From contig SVMT01000012.1 in assembly GCA_015067305.1 (NCBI GenBank), forward strand, positions 1 to 52,619: DNA of 52,619 nucleotides, given 5' to 3'. Positions 34,493-42,916 of the stretch are shown in pieces. The stretch is from Oscillospiraceae bacterium (GTDB lineage: Bacteria; Bacillota; Clostridia; Oscillospirales; UBA644). The notes under the pieces are model-generated. The model was given only the letters and a program-made list of their open reading frames with translations, ran no database searches and was not told the DNA's origin. How positions within the stretch are numbered: the stretch's first letter is position 1; each line of letters begins with the position of its first letter. Position numbers and translations under genes: made by a program.

Positions 34493-34521
34493 ATTATAGC
34501 ATAGATACCATTTATTGTCAA
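34493..34521 (-). promoter_or_regulatory. promoter of solute-binding protein gene 3
   Basis: TTGACA (34521-34516), 17-base spacer, TATAAT (34498-34493). Confidence 0.85.
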
Positions 34522-34632
34522 GGGCTTTTCAAAAAAAAAGAATAAAAAGGTCACAAATCTTATTGAAATATAATATTAACATGAACCCCTGCAAAAAAAA
34601 GCGAGCTTGGGTCAGCAAAGGTACAAAGATAC

Positions 34633-34714
34633 ATAAAGCATTGTAAATGCTTTATACAAAAGTTTTCGTAGAGGGGTTCGGGGAGGCGAACTTTTTCAAA
34701 AGTAGCCTCCCCGC
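34633..34714. repeat. composite hairpin/palindrome repeat, copy 2
   Basis: Palindrome ATAAAGCATT-N3-AATGCTTTAT (34633-34655), then GGGGAGGC (34680-34687) pairing with GCCTCCCC (34705-34712). Read on the other strand it matches copy 1 (21006-21087) at nearly every base over about 80 bases. It lies just downstream of rdgB, where the GC-rich hairpin can act as a terminator. Confidence 0.75.
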
Positions 34715-34730
34715 ATAATACAAATACTAT

Positions 34731-35309
34731 TTATTTTTCATCCAATTTTGCTCTGAAAGCCTGAAGTGCGTGAGCTCTGTGGCTGATCTTGTTTTTGATC
34801 TCACCGTCAAGTTCCGCAAAAGTTTTATCGTATTCCTCAACAAGGAAAAGCGGGTCGTATCCGAAACCGTTGTTTCCGCGGTATTCATAGATCATCACAC
34901 CGGGACATTCGCCCTCGGCAGTAATAACTTTTCCGTCAGGATAAACCATTGCAATGGCACTCTTGAAGCAAGCTCTTCTGTCGGTGATATCCGCCATATT
35001 TTTAAGCAGAAGTTCGTTGTTTTTCTCGTCAGTTGCGCCTTCGCCCGAATATCTCGCAGAATACACACCGGGAGCACCGTTCAGAGCATAAACGCAAAGT
35101 CCGCTGTCATCGGCAATACAGGGCATTCCTGAAACTTCCATTCCGGCACGAGCCTTGATTATTGCGTTTTCAAGAAAAGTTGTGCCCGTTTCTTCGGGGT
35201 CGGACTCAACACCTGCCTCGGAAAGAGAAACAGGTTCAAAAATATCACCTAAGATCTGCTTTATTTCGCGGATCTTATTTTTATTATTTGATGCAACAAG
35301 AATTTTCAT
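34731..35309 (-). CDS. rdgB: XTP/dITP diphosphatase (RdgB/HAM1 family)
   Basis: This enzyme hydrolyses non-canonical purine nucleoside triphosphates (XTP, dITP) to monophosphates, keeping them out of DNA. The 192-residue protein has the N-terminal ASNNKNKIREIKQIL motif, PCIADDSGLCVYALNGAPGVYSARYSG with the metal-binding acidic pair, GNNGFGYDPLFLV and the C-terminal SHRAHALQAF, all family marks. It starts 18 bases after the glycosidase-like gene and ends the smc-ftsY run. Confidence 0.96.
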   Translation of the reverse strand: MKILVASNNKNKIREIKQILGDIFEPVSLSEAGVESDPEETGTTFLENAIIKARAGMEVSGMPCIADDSGLCVYALNGAPGVYSARYSGEGATDEKNNELLLKNMADITDRRACFKSAIAMVYPDGKVITAEGECPGVMIYEYRGNNGFGYDPLFLVEEYDKTFAELDGEIKNKISHRAHALQAFRAKLDEK

Positions 35310-35327
35310 ATTAAAATTACCAACCTT

Positions 35328-37265
35328 TTAATTTGTATATACTGTAAATGCCGCAAAACCGTAGGCACTGATATCTGACAGAATAACCTTACCGTCAACG
35401 AGTTCCGCTGTACCATTGCAAGCTTCAACACTGGAATAACCGTCGCCCACAAAAACTTCGGGGGCAATGACTGAATCCGCATAAGCATTCATGAGGAAAA
35501 CAGACATTTCGTTTTCGTCACCCTTTGCAATCATGTAGAGGAAAGGTGCGTCTGTTTTACAAAGAGGTATATCTGCACCGAATTTTTCTATGGTTTCAAA
35601 AAGCTGTTGTTTTCTGTAATTTCCGGTAATTCCCGAAAAATCGAAATCGCTTGTATTTTCTGCGATGCTTCTACCGTCAAAAGCATAAACAAGAAATTTC
35701 TGACTGTTTTGGTTTTTATAGATATAAGATCCCACACGGCTTCCGTCCTTGAACACAGTCGGAGCGAGACCGCCGTTATCAATGCCTGAATCTGCAAATG
35801 TTGAAAGTACCTCAGCGGAATCATCGACCCCTATATCATAAGCGTATGCACCGTAAAGTGCTGTACTGTCGTCGATCGCTCCAAGGAATTTCTCACTTGA
35901 GATCCTGTATTTCTGACCGAAAGACCTGACACCAACATCGAAACCTCTGCGCGTAAGGATATCAGCGGCAACACCGTCAAGAATTGCACCGTTTTTCAAT
36001 TCATTTTCCGTGGCAAGCCATGCGGAATCTCCCCAGATAACAGTCAAGCCTTCTCCGTCAAATTTTGAGGAAACTGCGTTGTATGCGGAGAATTTAAGCG
36101 ACGACGGAACGCATCTATCACTTAAATTGTAAGCCTGTTCTGAATATTCAAGCGTATTCATGGGCTCAAAAAGCTTCAGACCGACAGATTTTTTACCGTT
36201 AAAATGGCTTTCGATCCATTTTCTGTTTTCGGAATTTTTATTGTGTCTTGAAAAATAGCCTTTGTCGTAATTGAACTTTGCGGCATAGTTGCTCATATAT
36301 TTCAAATGTCCGTCAAAACCGCCACTTGCTCTGATCGCAAGATCCATAAGTTCAAGATATGCCGAAGGAACAACATATCTCGGACGGGGATAAACATCCC
36401 CCTCCGCAAAAATTTCAACACCGCTGTTTTCGCACCAATGCTGCTGCATACGTTCATACTGAATAATTGCAGAGAGGTTTTTACAACCAAAACCTTTTAT
36501 ATTTGCCCAATAAGAAGCCCCGATAAGACGAAGGAACGGCTTTGTATTTCCTGCAAATATTTTGGAAAGAGTTATTGAGTCAACGCCCTCAACATCCCAT
36601 GTTGAAAGCACCGAACAATGACCGAGACGAACTGTAGGGTCGATCTCGTCAACAGCGTCACGGAGCGCTTTCGCCATTCGTTTAAGTCCTTCCCCCTGGG
36701 CGTACATATAGGCTTTACGTTCTTCGCATGGGCCACCTGTAAAAATGTCTTTAAAATCTTCTCTGGACACTTCTCTGCCAAGGTATTCAGACATCAGCTT
36801 TAAGTGATTCTCGCAAAAACAACTTGCCTTGGGTCCCCTTATCATCATTCGGAAATCATCGTCAAGCATTATCATTTTTGCGCCGTTTTTTACAAGGACC
36901 TGAACATAATACTGAAATGCGGCTACATATTTTTCATCCAAAGGGCAATACTCGCTGTCTGCGGACTGACCTTCAATATTCATCATATGTACGTAATCGG
37001 ATACACCCTCACCCGAACCGCCATGGCTGAATGAATTTATCCAGACACCGACTTCAAAACCTGCATCTTCAAATATCCTTGCAAATTTACCGAATCTTTC
37101 GGCAGAAATATTCTGAGCATCTTTTGAATCATAGCTTTCTGCCAGACCGCAAAGATATACCCTTGAAACATCAGCTCTTTTTAATTCTTCAATATATTTC
37201 GGATAAAGCTCATCAAAACCGTTTGCATAAATATGAAGAGGCACATACGTTTTTACATTATTCAT
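35328..37265 (-). CDS. uncharacterised glycosidase-like protein (predicted TIM barrel plus C-terminal domains)
   Basis: This 645-residue protein cannot be placed in a named family from sequence alone. Residues 1-330 look like a (beta/alpha)8 barrel: YANGFDELYPKYIEELKRADVSRVYLCGL, a strand ending in MIMLDDDFRM (paired acidic residues, about 137-141), RLGHCSVLSTWD, and EIFAEGDVYPRPRYV (about 276-290). Later parts include a Rossmann-like segment (ALYGAYAYDIGVDDS) resembling the trimerisation domain of GH42-type enzymes, and a beta domain at the C-terminus. There is no signal peptide, so it is cytoplasmic. The ATG at 37265 is chosen for AAAGGATC just upstream. It is wedged between ftsY (28 bases) and rdgB (18 bases), so it is probably co-transcribed with housekeeping genes. 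Confidence 0.6.
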   Translation of the reverse strand: MNNVKTYVPLHIYANGFDELYPKYIEELKRADVSRVYLCGLAESYDSKDAQNISAERFGKFARIFEDAGFEVGVWINSFSHGGSGEGVSDYVHMMNIEGQSADSEYCPLDEKYVAAFQYYVQVLVKNGAKMIMLDDDFRMMIRGPKASCFCENHLKLMSEYLGREVSREDFKDIFTGGPCEERKAYMYAQGEGLKRMAKALRDAVDEIDPTVRLGHCSVLSTWDVEGVDSITLSKIFAGNTKPFLRLIGASYWANIKGFGCKNLSAIIQYERMQQHWCENSGVEIFAEGDVYPRPRYVVPSAYLELMDLAIRASGGFDGHLKYMSNYAAKFNYDKGYFSRHNKNSENRKWIESHFNGKKSVGLKLFEPMNTLEYSEQAYNLSDRCVPSSLKFSAYNAVSSKFDGEGLTVIWGDSAWLATENELKNGAILDGVAADILTRRGFDVGVRSFGQKYRISSEKFLGAIDDSTALYGAYAYDIGVDDSAEVLSTFADSGIDNGGLAPTVFKDGSRVGSYIYKNQNSQKFLVYAFDGRSIAENTSDFDFSGITGNYRKQQLFETIEKFGADIPLCKTDAPFLYMIAKGDENEMSVFLMNAYADSVIAPEVFVGDGYSSVEACNGTAELVDGKVILSDISAYGFAAFTVYTN

Positions 37266-37293
37266 ATTAGTAGATCCTTTCACAAAACAAAAA

Positions 37294-38199
37294 TTATTCA
37301 ATAAGAGCTTTTGCAAAATCCGCAGGATCGAATATTTTAAGATCGTCGATCTGTTCGCCAAGTCCCACAAGCTTAACGGGAACACCGGTTACTTCTTTTA
37401 CTGCTATAGTTACGCCGCCTTTTGCGGTACTGTCAAGTTTAGTAAGTACAACTCCTGTAATATCGGTTGCTTCCTTGAAGTTTTTCGCCTGCTCAACGGC
37501 ATTCTGCCCTGTTGTAGCATCGACAACAAGGAGTGTCTCTCTGTCACAGCCTGGAAGTTCTCTGTCAGCAACACGTGCAATTTTCGCAAGCTCGTCCATG
37601 AGGTTCTTTTTATTATGAAGTCTGCCCGCTGTATCGCAAATAACCACATCAGCCCCTCTTGCCTTTGCAGCCTGAACTGCGTCAAAAACTACAGCCGCAG
37701 GGTCTGAACCGTCACGGTGTTTTACGAGGTCTATATCAGAACGCTGTGCCCATATCTCGACCTGCTCAATAGCGGCAGCTCTGAATGTATCCGCAGCGGC
37801 AATAATTACCTTTTTGCCCTCATTTTTAAGCATATTTGCAAGCTTACCGATGGTAGTCGTCTTACCTACACCGTTAACCCCTACAACAATAATTACCGAG
37901 GGTTTTGTGTTTATATTCAATTCATTTCCGCCGGACATCATCTCCGTGATGATATCTGCAAGGCGGCTTTTAAGAGTTTCTGCATTTTCGATCTTTTCAA
38001 GCTTTGCAATATGACGAACTTCTTCGATTATTTTCTCCGTAGTTTCAAAGCCTACATCAGCAAGAAGAAGTATCTCTTCAAGTTCTTCGAGGAACGCTTC
38101 ATCAACTTTTCTGAAGTTTGCAAAAAGCTCGTTAAGACCGTCACTTATATTCTGTTTTGTCTTTGAAAGACTTTCTTTGATCTTACTGAAAAATCCCAT
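37294..38199 (-). CDS. ftsY: signal recognition particle receptor FtsY
   Basis: FtsY is the SRP-receptor GTPase that delivers ribosome-nascent chain complexes to SecYEG. The 301-residue protein is essentially the NG domain only, without the long acidic A domain of proteobacterial FtsY, as is usual in Firmicutes. GTPase motifs are present: GVNGVGKTTTIGKLA (G1), DTFRAAAIEQ (G2), DTAGRLHNKKNLMDEL (G3), TKLDSTAKGG (G4) and VGLGEQIDDL (G5/closing). It is preceded by the nucleoside hydrolase gene (18-base gap, AGGAAGGG ribosome binding site). Confidence 0.97.
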   Translation of the reverse strand: MGFFSKIKESLSKTKQNISDGLNELFANFRKVDEAFLEELEEILLLADVGFETTEKIIEEVRHIAKLEKIENAETLKSRLADIITEMMSGGNELNINTKPSVIIVVGVNGVGKTTTIGKLANMLKNEGKKVIIAAADTFRAAAIEQVEIWAQRSDIDLVKHRDGSDPAAVVFDAVQAAKARGADVVICDTAGRLHNKKNLMDELAKIARVADRELPGCDRETLLVVDATTGQNAVEQAKNFKEATDITGVVLTKLDSTAKGGVTIAVKEVTGVPVKLVGLGEQIDDLKIFDPADFAKALIE

Positions 38200-38217
38200 T
38201 TTTCAAAAATTCCCTTC

Positions 38218-39114
38218 CTATTTATATGTATCTGAAATTAAACTGTTTATCTTATCGGAATAATACTCGGCAGAATGCTCCCTGACAACTATTTTGGCAT
38301 TACCTTTCAGGTCACTGACAAAACGGTTTTCGCCCGTATTTCCGTCTACAGAAACTCTTCCTCGACGGATAGAGTACCCAGCCTCAGATTCATCGCCAGT
38401 ACAGGCAAGAAGCACAAGCATAGGATCCCAGCTGTCTCTTCCGTTTTCAGAACCGTGGTCAATGAGAACATTCCGCAAAAGGCTGTTTTCGGGGGCCGTC
38501 TGTCCTGTCAGAACCCCAACACCGACTTCCCAACCGAGAAATGTAATTTCCGTAGGCCACAGTCTGCAAAGGATCTCTGCTCCGCAGGAAGTTCTGAGAT
38601 TTCGTGCAAAATTGTTCTCTTTTCCCGGATCCTCGTCCCATTTTCCTGCCATTATCCAGAGTTTTTTAACCTTTCGCTTCACCAACTCAACACCGCTCAA
38701 ATGTGAAAACTCATCTGGTTCGGACATAAGCAACGCAGCCAAAACCTGAGTATAACCTATTTCAATTATCTCCAGTGGTTCTTCAGCTTCTGCCAAAAGT
38801 CTTCTGTACATGGAAACGGGTTTTCCGAAGTCATTTTCCGAGAGATAACAGCCCTCAACTTCCGCAAGTCGCTTCTGATACGGTGGATTTCTGCCGAAAT
38901 CCACAGCATCGAAATCAATGGAAACGGGTTCATTGCCAAAGCCGCAATCCTTTCGAAAAACATCGAAAGAACGTGCTGAATATTCCATTCGGGCATTCAC
39001 ACAGAATCCGAGAACTTTCACTTCGTTTTTCTTAACAAAGTACGAAAGCAAACGTATGGCAACTGCATCATCGCAATCTGTCCACCAATCCGTACCGAAA
39101 ATAAAATTTCTCAT
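38218..39114 (-). CDS. inosine/uridine-preferring nucleoside hydrolase family protein
   Basis: This 298-residue protein is related to IunH nucleoside hydrolases, which split the N-glycosidic bond of ribonucleosides using a Ca2+ bound by an N-terminal DxDxxxDD motif. Here the motif reads FGTDWWTDCDDAVAIRLL: the acidic residues Asp9, Asp13, Asp15 and Asp16 are present, but the spacing and the two Trp are not those of the canonical DTDPGxDDA, so substrate or even activity may differ. Further family marks are EIIEIGYTQVLAALL and KLWIMAGKWDEDPGKENNFARN. It sits between smc (3-base gap) and ftsY, an unusual location. Confidence 0.8.
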   Translation of the reverse strand: MRNFIFGTDWWTDCDDAVAIRLLSYFVKKNEVKVLGFCVNARMEYSARSFDVFRKDCGFGNEPVSIDFDAVDFGRNPPYQKRLAEVEGCYLSENDFGKPVSMYRRLLAEAEEPLEIIEIGYTQVLAALLMSEPDEFSHLSGVELVKRKVKKLWIMAGKWDEDPGKENNFARNLRTSCGAEILCRLWPTEITFLGWEVGVGVLTGQTAPENSLLRNVLIDHGSENGRDSWDPMLVLLACTGDESEAGYSIRRGRVSVDGNTGENRFVSDLKGNAKIVVREHSAEYYSDKINSLISDTYK

Positions 39115-39117
39115 AAA

Positions 39118-42100
39118 TTATCCCAACATATTGTTTTCGATCTCATTAACGTTTATTGTTATGATCCTCGAAACACCTTTTTCTCTCATGGTAACCCCGT
39201 AAAGTCTGTCAGCCATTTCCATAGTACCGCGACGGTGTGTTATGACAAGGAACTGTGTTTTCTTGGTAAGATTATGCAAATAATTCGCATATCTTACAAC
39301 GTTTACGTCGTCAAGTGCAGATTCGATCTCGTCAAGGAGACAGAACGGCGCAGGTCTTATCTTCAAAAGTGCAAAGTAAAGAGCTATCGCGGTTAAAGAC
39401 TGTTCACCGCCGGAAAGAGAAGAAAGATGTTTGATTATTTTTCCCGGAGGAGCTACAAATATCTCAACACCGGATTCAAGCACGTTTTCAGGGTCTGTAA
39501 GCGTGAGTTTTGCGGAACCGCCATTGAAAAGTTCTTTGAAGACCTCTTCAAATGCGGCGTTTATGGTCTTGAATTTCTCAGAGAATATCTGAGTCATTTC
39601 AGCTTCAAGATCAAGGATTATTTTTTCAAGTGAAGCTTTTGCAGATTCAAGGTCTTTGAGCTGTGCTGAAAGTTCCTCATAACGCTTGCTCACTTCCGCA
39701 AACTCTTCGATAGCATCAACATTGACGGAACCGAGACCTCTGATAGAGTTCTTCAGAGTAGTAACCTGAGCTTTAGCTTCGCTCTTATCACCAAGTTCAA
39801 GCCCCAACGCTGTTGCATCCGAAACGGAAAGCTCATATTCGTCCCAAATTCTGGAAACAAGGCTGTCTTTTTCGTTTTTCAACGTACCGCATTTTATGGA
39901 AGTACGTTCATGTTCTCTTCCCAGTTTATCTTTCTGCTCAAACAGATTTCTTTCGTTTTCGAATATCTTGGATTTTTTAGCTTCGGATTCGTCTCTCTCC
40001 GCATTTTTCTTTGCGATGAGCTGAGTTCTGCTTTCATTCTGTTTTTCAAGTTCTTTTATTTCCGCATTCGCCTCATCAATGCGTTTTGCATATTCGGCGA
40101 TCTTTTGCAGAATTTCTTCTATCTGCTGCTGAGAGACCAATCCTGCCTCATCTGATTCGAGAATGACCTTACTGAGATTTTCAACTTCATTCTGAGCCGC
40201 TTCACGTGTTTTTATAAGTTCTGTTTTTACGATTTCTATATGGTGAAGCTTTTCAATCACCTTTTCCCTTTCGGATGAAAGTGTTGCGGAAAGCTTTGAA
40301 AGTTCTTCGCTTTCATTTTCCGTTAATTCAACTTTTTCACGCAAGATCTCAAGTTCGGAAACGGTCGAAGTCAGCGAATCTTTGAGATTTTTCTGTTTTT
40401 CATCTTCCAAAAGAACGGATCTTTTCAGATTTTCTATCTGCACGGTAACATTTTCGATATAGGATTCACCGTTTTTGAGTTCTGCCTCTTTTTTGATATA
40501 TTCTTCATCTGCAACTTTGATCTCAGCCATCAAACCCTCAAGGGAAGCATTTACAGACCTGAAATCATTTGCAGTATTTTTAGCGGTCTCTGCGGCAGCG
40601 GTAAGTTTTTCTTCTATGGAAGAGATCTCTTCTTTAAGAGAATCCACCTCATTTGAACGGCTGAGGATACCAATACCTTTGCTTACGGAACCACCTGTAA
40701 GGGAACCTCCGGGATTAACGACCTGACCGTCAAGTGTAACTATTCTGAATGAATATTTGTTTCGACGAGCCATTTGAGTTGCATTGTCTATGGTATCGGC
40801 AATAACTATTCTGCCGAGGAGCTGGTCTATAATGCCTTTGAATTTCGGGTCGTAGTCCAGAAGTTCTGCGGCAATGCCTATATATCCTGCACATGAGGCT
40901 GCACCGTGATTCTGTAAACGGGAACCGACCACAGTATCCACGGGAAGGAATGTTGCTCTGCCGTAATTTCTGGATTTGAGGTAGTAAATACAGTCTTTAG
41001 CGCTTTTTTCGTTTTCGGTAATAATGTTCTGAATTGCAGAACCAAGCGCCGTTTCAATGGCAACGGCATATTCGTCATCGGTTTTGATTACCGATGCAAC
41101 AGTTCCGATAACGCCTTTGAGAACCCCCTTTGAAGCCTCATTCATGACATTTCTGACGCTTCCGTTAAAGCCTTCATAATGTTTTGCAAGATCTTCAAGC
41201 ATACGTTTCCTTGAAGTTTTTTCATCAAAAAGACGTTTCAGTTCGTTGTATTTTTCAGCGGCTTTTTCTGCCTGATTTCTCTTACTGCTGATCTTCAGAA
41301 CATAACCGTCGTAAATATTTTTGCGGTCGGAACGTTCTTTCTGGAGCTTTGCAAGTTCAGCGGCATATTCGTCCCTTGCCGTATTCAAAGTTTTCAAGCG
41401 GTCTTCTCCGTCGGAAATTTCGACCTCTAGCTGTTTTTTACGTTCTTCGGAAGCAGAGAGCTGCTCGCTGAGACGACCGTGTTCGATCTGGAGTTCCGTA
41501 AGTTTTGCCATAACGGCAGTGAGTTCATCGTGCAAAGCTTTCGCTTTTTCGGCAGATTCCTCTTCCTGCTTGACTCGTTCACGAGATTCGGCAACGACTT
41601 TCGCCTGTTCGCTGTCGTTTGAAGCGATCTCCGCCGTAATTTTTTCTATCTCAGAAACTTTTTCAGCCAACTGTCTCTCAGTTTCTTCTCGCTGACCCAA
41701 AAGTAATTTTTTCTGATCTTCAAAGCGTTCAATATCTTTCTGAGCGTGTTCGGTATCATTTCCGAGAAGAAGTATTTCGGAATTCAGTTCTCTTATTTTA
41801 TCGTGAACAACAGCGTTTTCATTGCGGATATCCTCAATTTCAACTGTTATTCTGCGGATATTTTCCGATTCTTTTTCGATCTTGTCTTCGCAATCGGTGA
41901 TCTCGTTTTCGCATTTTTCAACGCTTCGTTTAAGTGAAGCCAGAGTTTCTTCCGCCTTTACGGATTCAGCCTCGGTGACTTTGATATCGTCAAGCCATAG
42001 GGCTATTTCAAGGCTCTTTTTCTTTTCGTAAAGTTCGAGATATTTGCGTGCTTTTTTAGCCTGAGTTTCCAAGGGACCCAGACGGTCTTCTATCTCGGTC

Positions 42101-42684
42101 TTTATATCATTAAGACGGATAAGATTTTCGTTTGTAAGATTAAGTCTACGTTCACTTTCCTCTTTTTTGTAGCGAAATTTGGCAATGCCCGACGCTTCCT
42201 CAAAAAGATAACGTCTGTCACTGCTTTTAGCGTTGATTATTTCTGTCGCAGAACCTTGTCCGATAATGGAATAACCTGACTTGCCGAGACCCGTGTCCCT
42301 GAGAAGGTCGTGGACATCTCGCATTCTGACCTGACTTTTATTTATGTAATACTCACTGTCTCCCGATCTGTAATATCTTCTGGATATTGCCACCTCGTCG
42401 AAATCAATGGGAAGGAGTTTGTCGGAATTATCGAGAGTTAAAGTAACTTCGGCAAAACCGAGGGCTTTTCGGGACTGAGTACCATCGAAAATAACGTCCT
42501 CCATTTTCGTACCTCTGAGGCTTTTCGTGGAGGTCTCGCCCATTACCCAGCGTATAGCATCGGAAATGTTACTCTTACCGCTGCCGTTTGGACCGATAAT
42601 GGCGGTGATACCGTCACTGAAATTTATCAGCGTTTTTTCGGGAAAGGATTTAAAGCCCGTGAGTTCAAGACTTTTCAGCTGCAA
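39118..42684 (-). CDS. smc: chromosome segregation protein SMC
   Basis: SMC is an ATPase that, with ScpA and ScpB, forms the bacterial condensin. The 1188-residue protein has the N-terminal Walker A GPNGSGKSNISDAIRWVMGE (about residues 31-50), two long coiled-coil arms (about 165-500 and 665-1010) separated by a hinge near residues 515-635 (GVIGTVASVIKTDDEYAVAIETALG), and the C-terminal signature LSSLSGGEQSLTAIAL and Walker B APFCLLDEIESALDD. The start is the TTG at 42684, which gives the family N-terminus MQLKSLELTGFKSF and lies 8 bases after GGAGG; a TTG at 42699 overlaps that ribosome binding site. It heads the smc-iunH-ftsY-glycosidase-rdgB operon; rnc is not upstream. Confidence 0.96.
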   Translation of the reverse strand: MQLKSLELTGFKSFPEKTLINFSDGITAIIGPNGSGKSNISDAIRWVMGETSTKSLRGTKMEDVIFDGTQSRKALGFAEVTLTLDNSDKLLPIDFDEVAISRRYYRSGDSEYYINKSQVRMRDVHDLLRDTGLGKSGYSIIGQGSATEIINAKSSDRRYLFEEASGIAKFRYKKEESERRLNLTNENLIRLNDIKTEIEDRLGPLETQAKKARKYLELYEKKKSLEIALWLDDIKVTEAESVKAEETLASLKRSVEKCENEITDCEDKIEKESENIRRITVEIEDIRNENAVVHDKIRELNSEILLLGNDTEHAQKDIERFEDQKKLLLGQREETERQLAEKVSEIEKITAEIASNDSEQAKVVAESRERVKQEEESAEKAKALHDELTAVMAKLTELQIEHGRLSEQLSASEERKKQLEVEISDGEDRLKTLNTARDEYAAELAKLQKERSDRKNIYDGYVLKISSKRNQAEKAAEKYNELKRLFDEKTSRKRMLEDLAKHYEGFNGSVRNVMNEASKGVLKGVIGTVASVIKTDDEYAVAIETALGSAIQNIITENEKSAKDCIYYLKSRNYGRATFLPVDTVVGSRLQNHGAASCAGYIGIAAELLDYDPKFKGIIDQLLGRIVIADTIDNATQMARRNKYSFRIVTLDGQVVNPGGSLTGGSVSKGIGILSRSNEVDSLKEEISSIEEKLTAAAETAKNTANDFRSVNASLEGLMAEIKVADEEYIKKEAELKNGESYIENVTVQIENLKRSVLLEDEKQKNLKDSLTSTVSELEILREKVELTENESEELSKLSATLSSEREKVIEKLHHIEIVKTELIKTREAAQNEVENLSKVILESDEAGLVSQQQIEEILQKIAEYAKRIDEANAEIKELEKQNESRTQLIAKKNAERDESEAKKSKIFENERNLFEQKDKLGREHERTSIKCGTLKNEKDSLVSRIWDEYELSVSDATALGLELGDKSEAKAQVTTLKNSIRGLGSVNVDAIEEFAEVSKRYEELSAQLKDLESAKASLEKIILDLEAEMTQIFSEKFKTINAAFEEVFKELFNGGSAKLTLTDPENVLESGVEIFVAPPGKIIKHLSSLSGGEQSLTAIALYFALLKIRPAPFCLLDEIESALDDVNVVRYANYLHNLTKKTQFLVITHRRGTMEMADRLYGVTMREKGVSRIITINVNEIENNMLG

Positions 42685-42721
42685 TCGGCTGTCCTCCAAT
42701 TCTGAATTATATTTACATTAT

Positions 42722-42750
42722 ATTGTACCATATTTTTCGCCGCAATGCAA
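42722..42750 (-). promoter_or_regulatory. promoter of the smc operon
   Basis: TTGCAT (42750-42745), 17-base spacer, TACAAT (42727-42722) on the minus strand. Confidence 0.75.
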
Positions 42751-42853
42751 GCACGCAAAACGAACAATTCGGTAATTTTAACAAATTATTTATGAGAAAT
42801 GCTTTTGTTGCAAAGTTTTTACAAGCCGATTATTTTCCAAAAGCCCATATCTA

Positions 42854-42882
42854 TTGACAAATTTAGCCTTATATGATACACT
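42854..42882 (+). promoter_or_regulatory. promoter of the GH35-lipoprotein operon
   Basis: TTGACA (42854-42859), 17-base spacer, TACACT (42877-42882), about 35 bases before the ATG. Confidence 0.75.
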
Positions 42883-42916
42883 TATATTAAAATAAAACAA
42901 ACGGGAGTTTTATACT

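Noticed and set aside
26540-34521. Transposon or phage origin of the duplicated block
   Set aside because: No transposase, integrase, terminal inverted repeats or target duplication was seen; tandem duplication by recombination explains it better.
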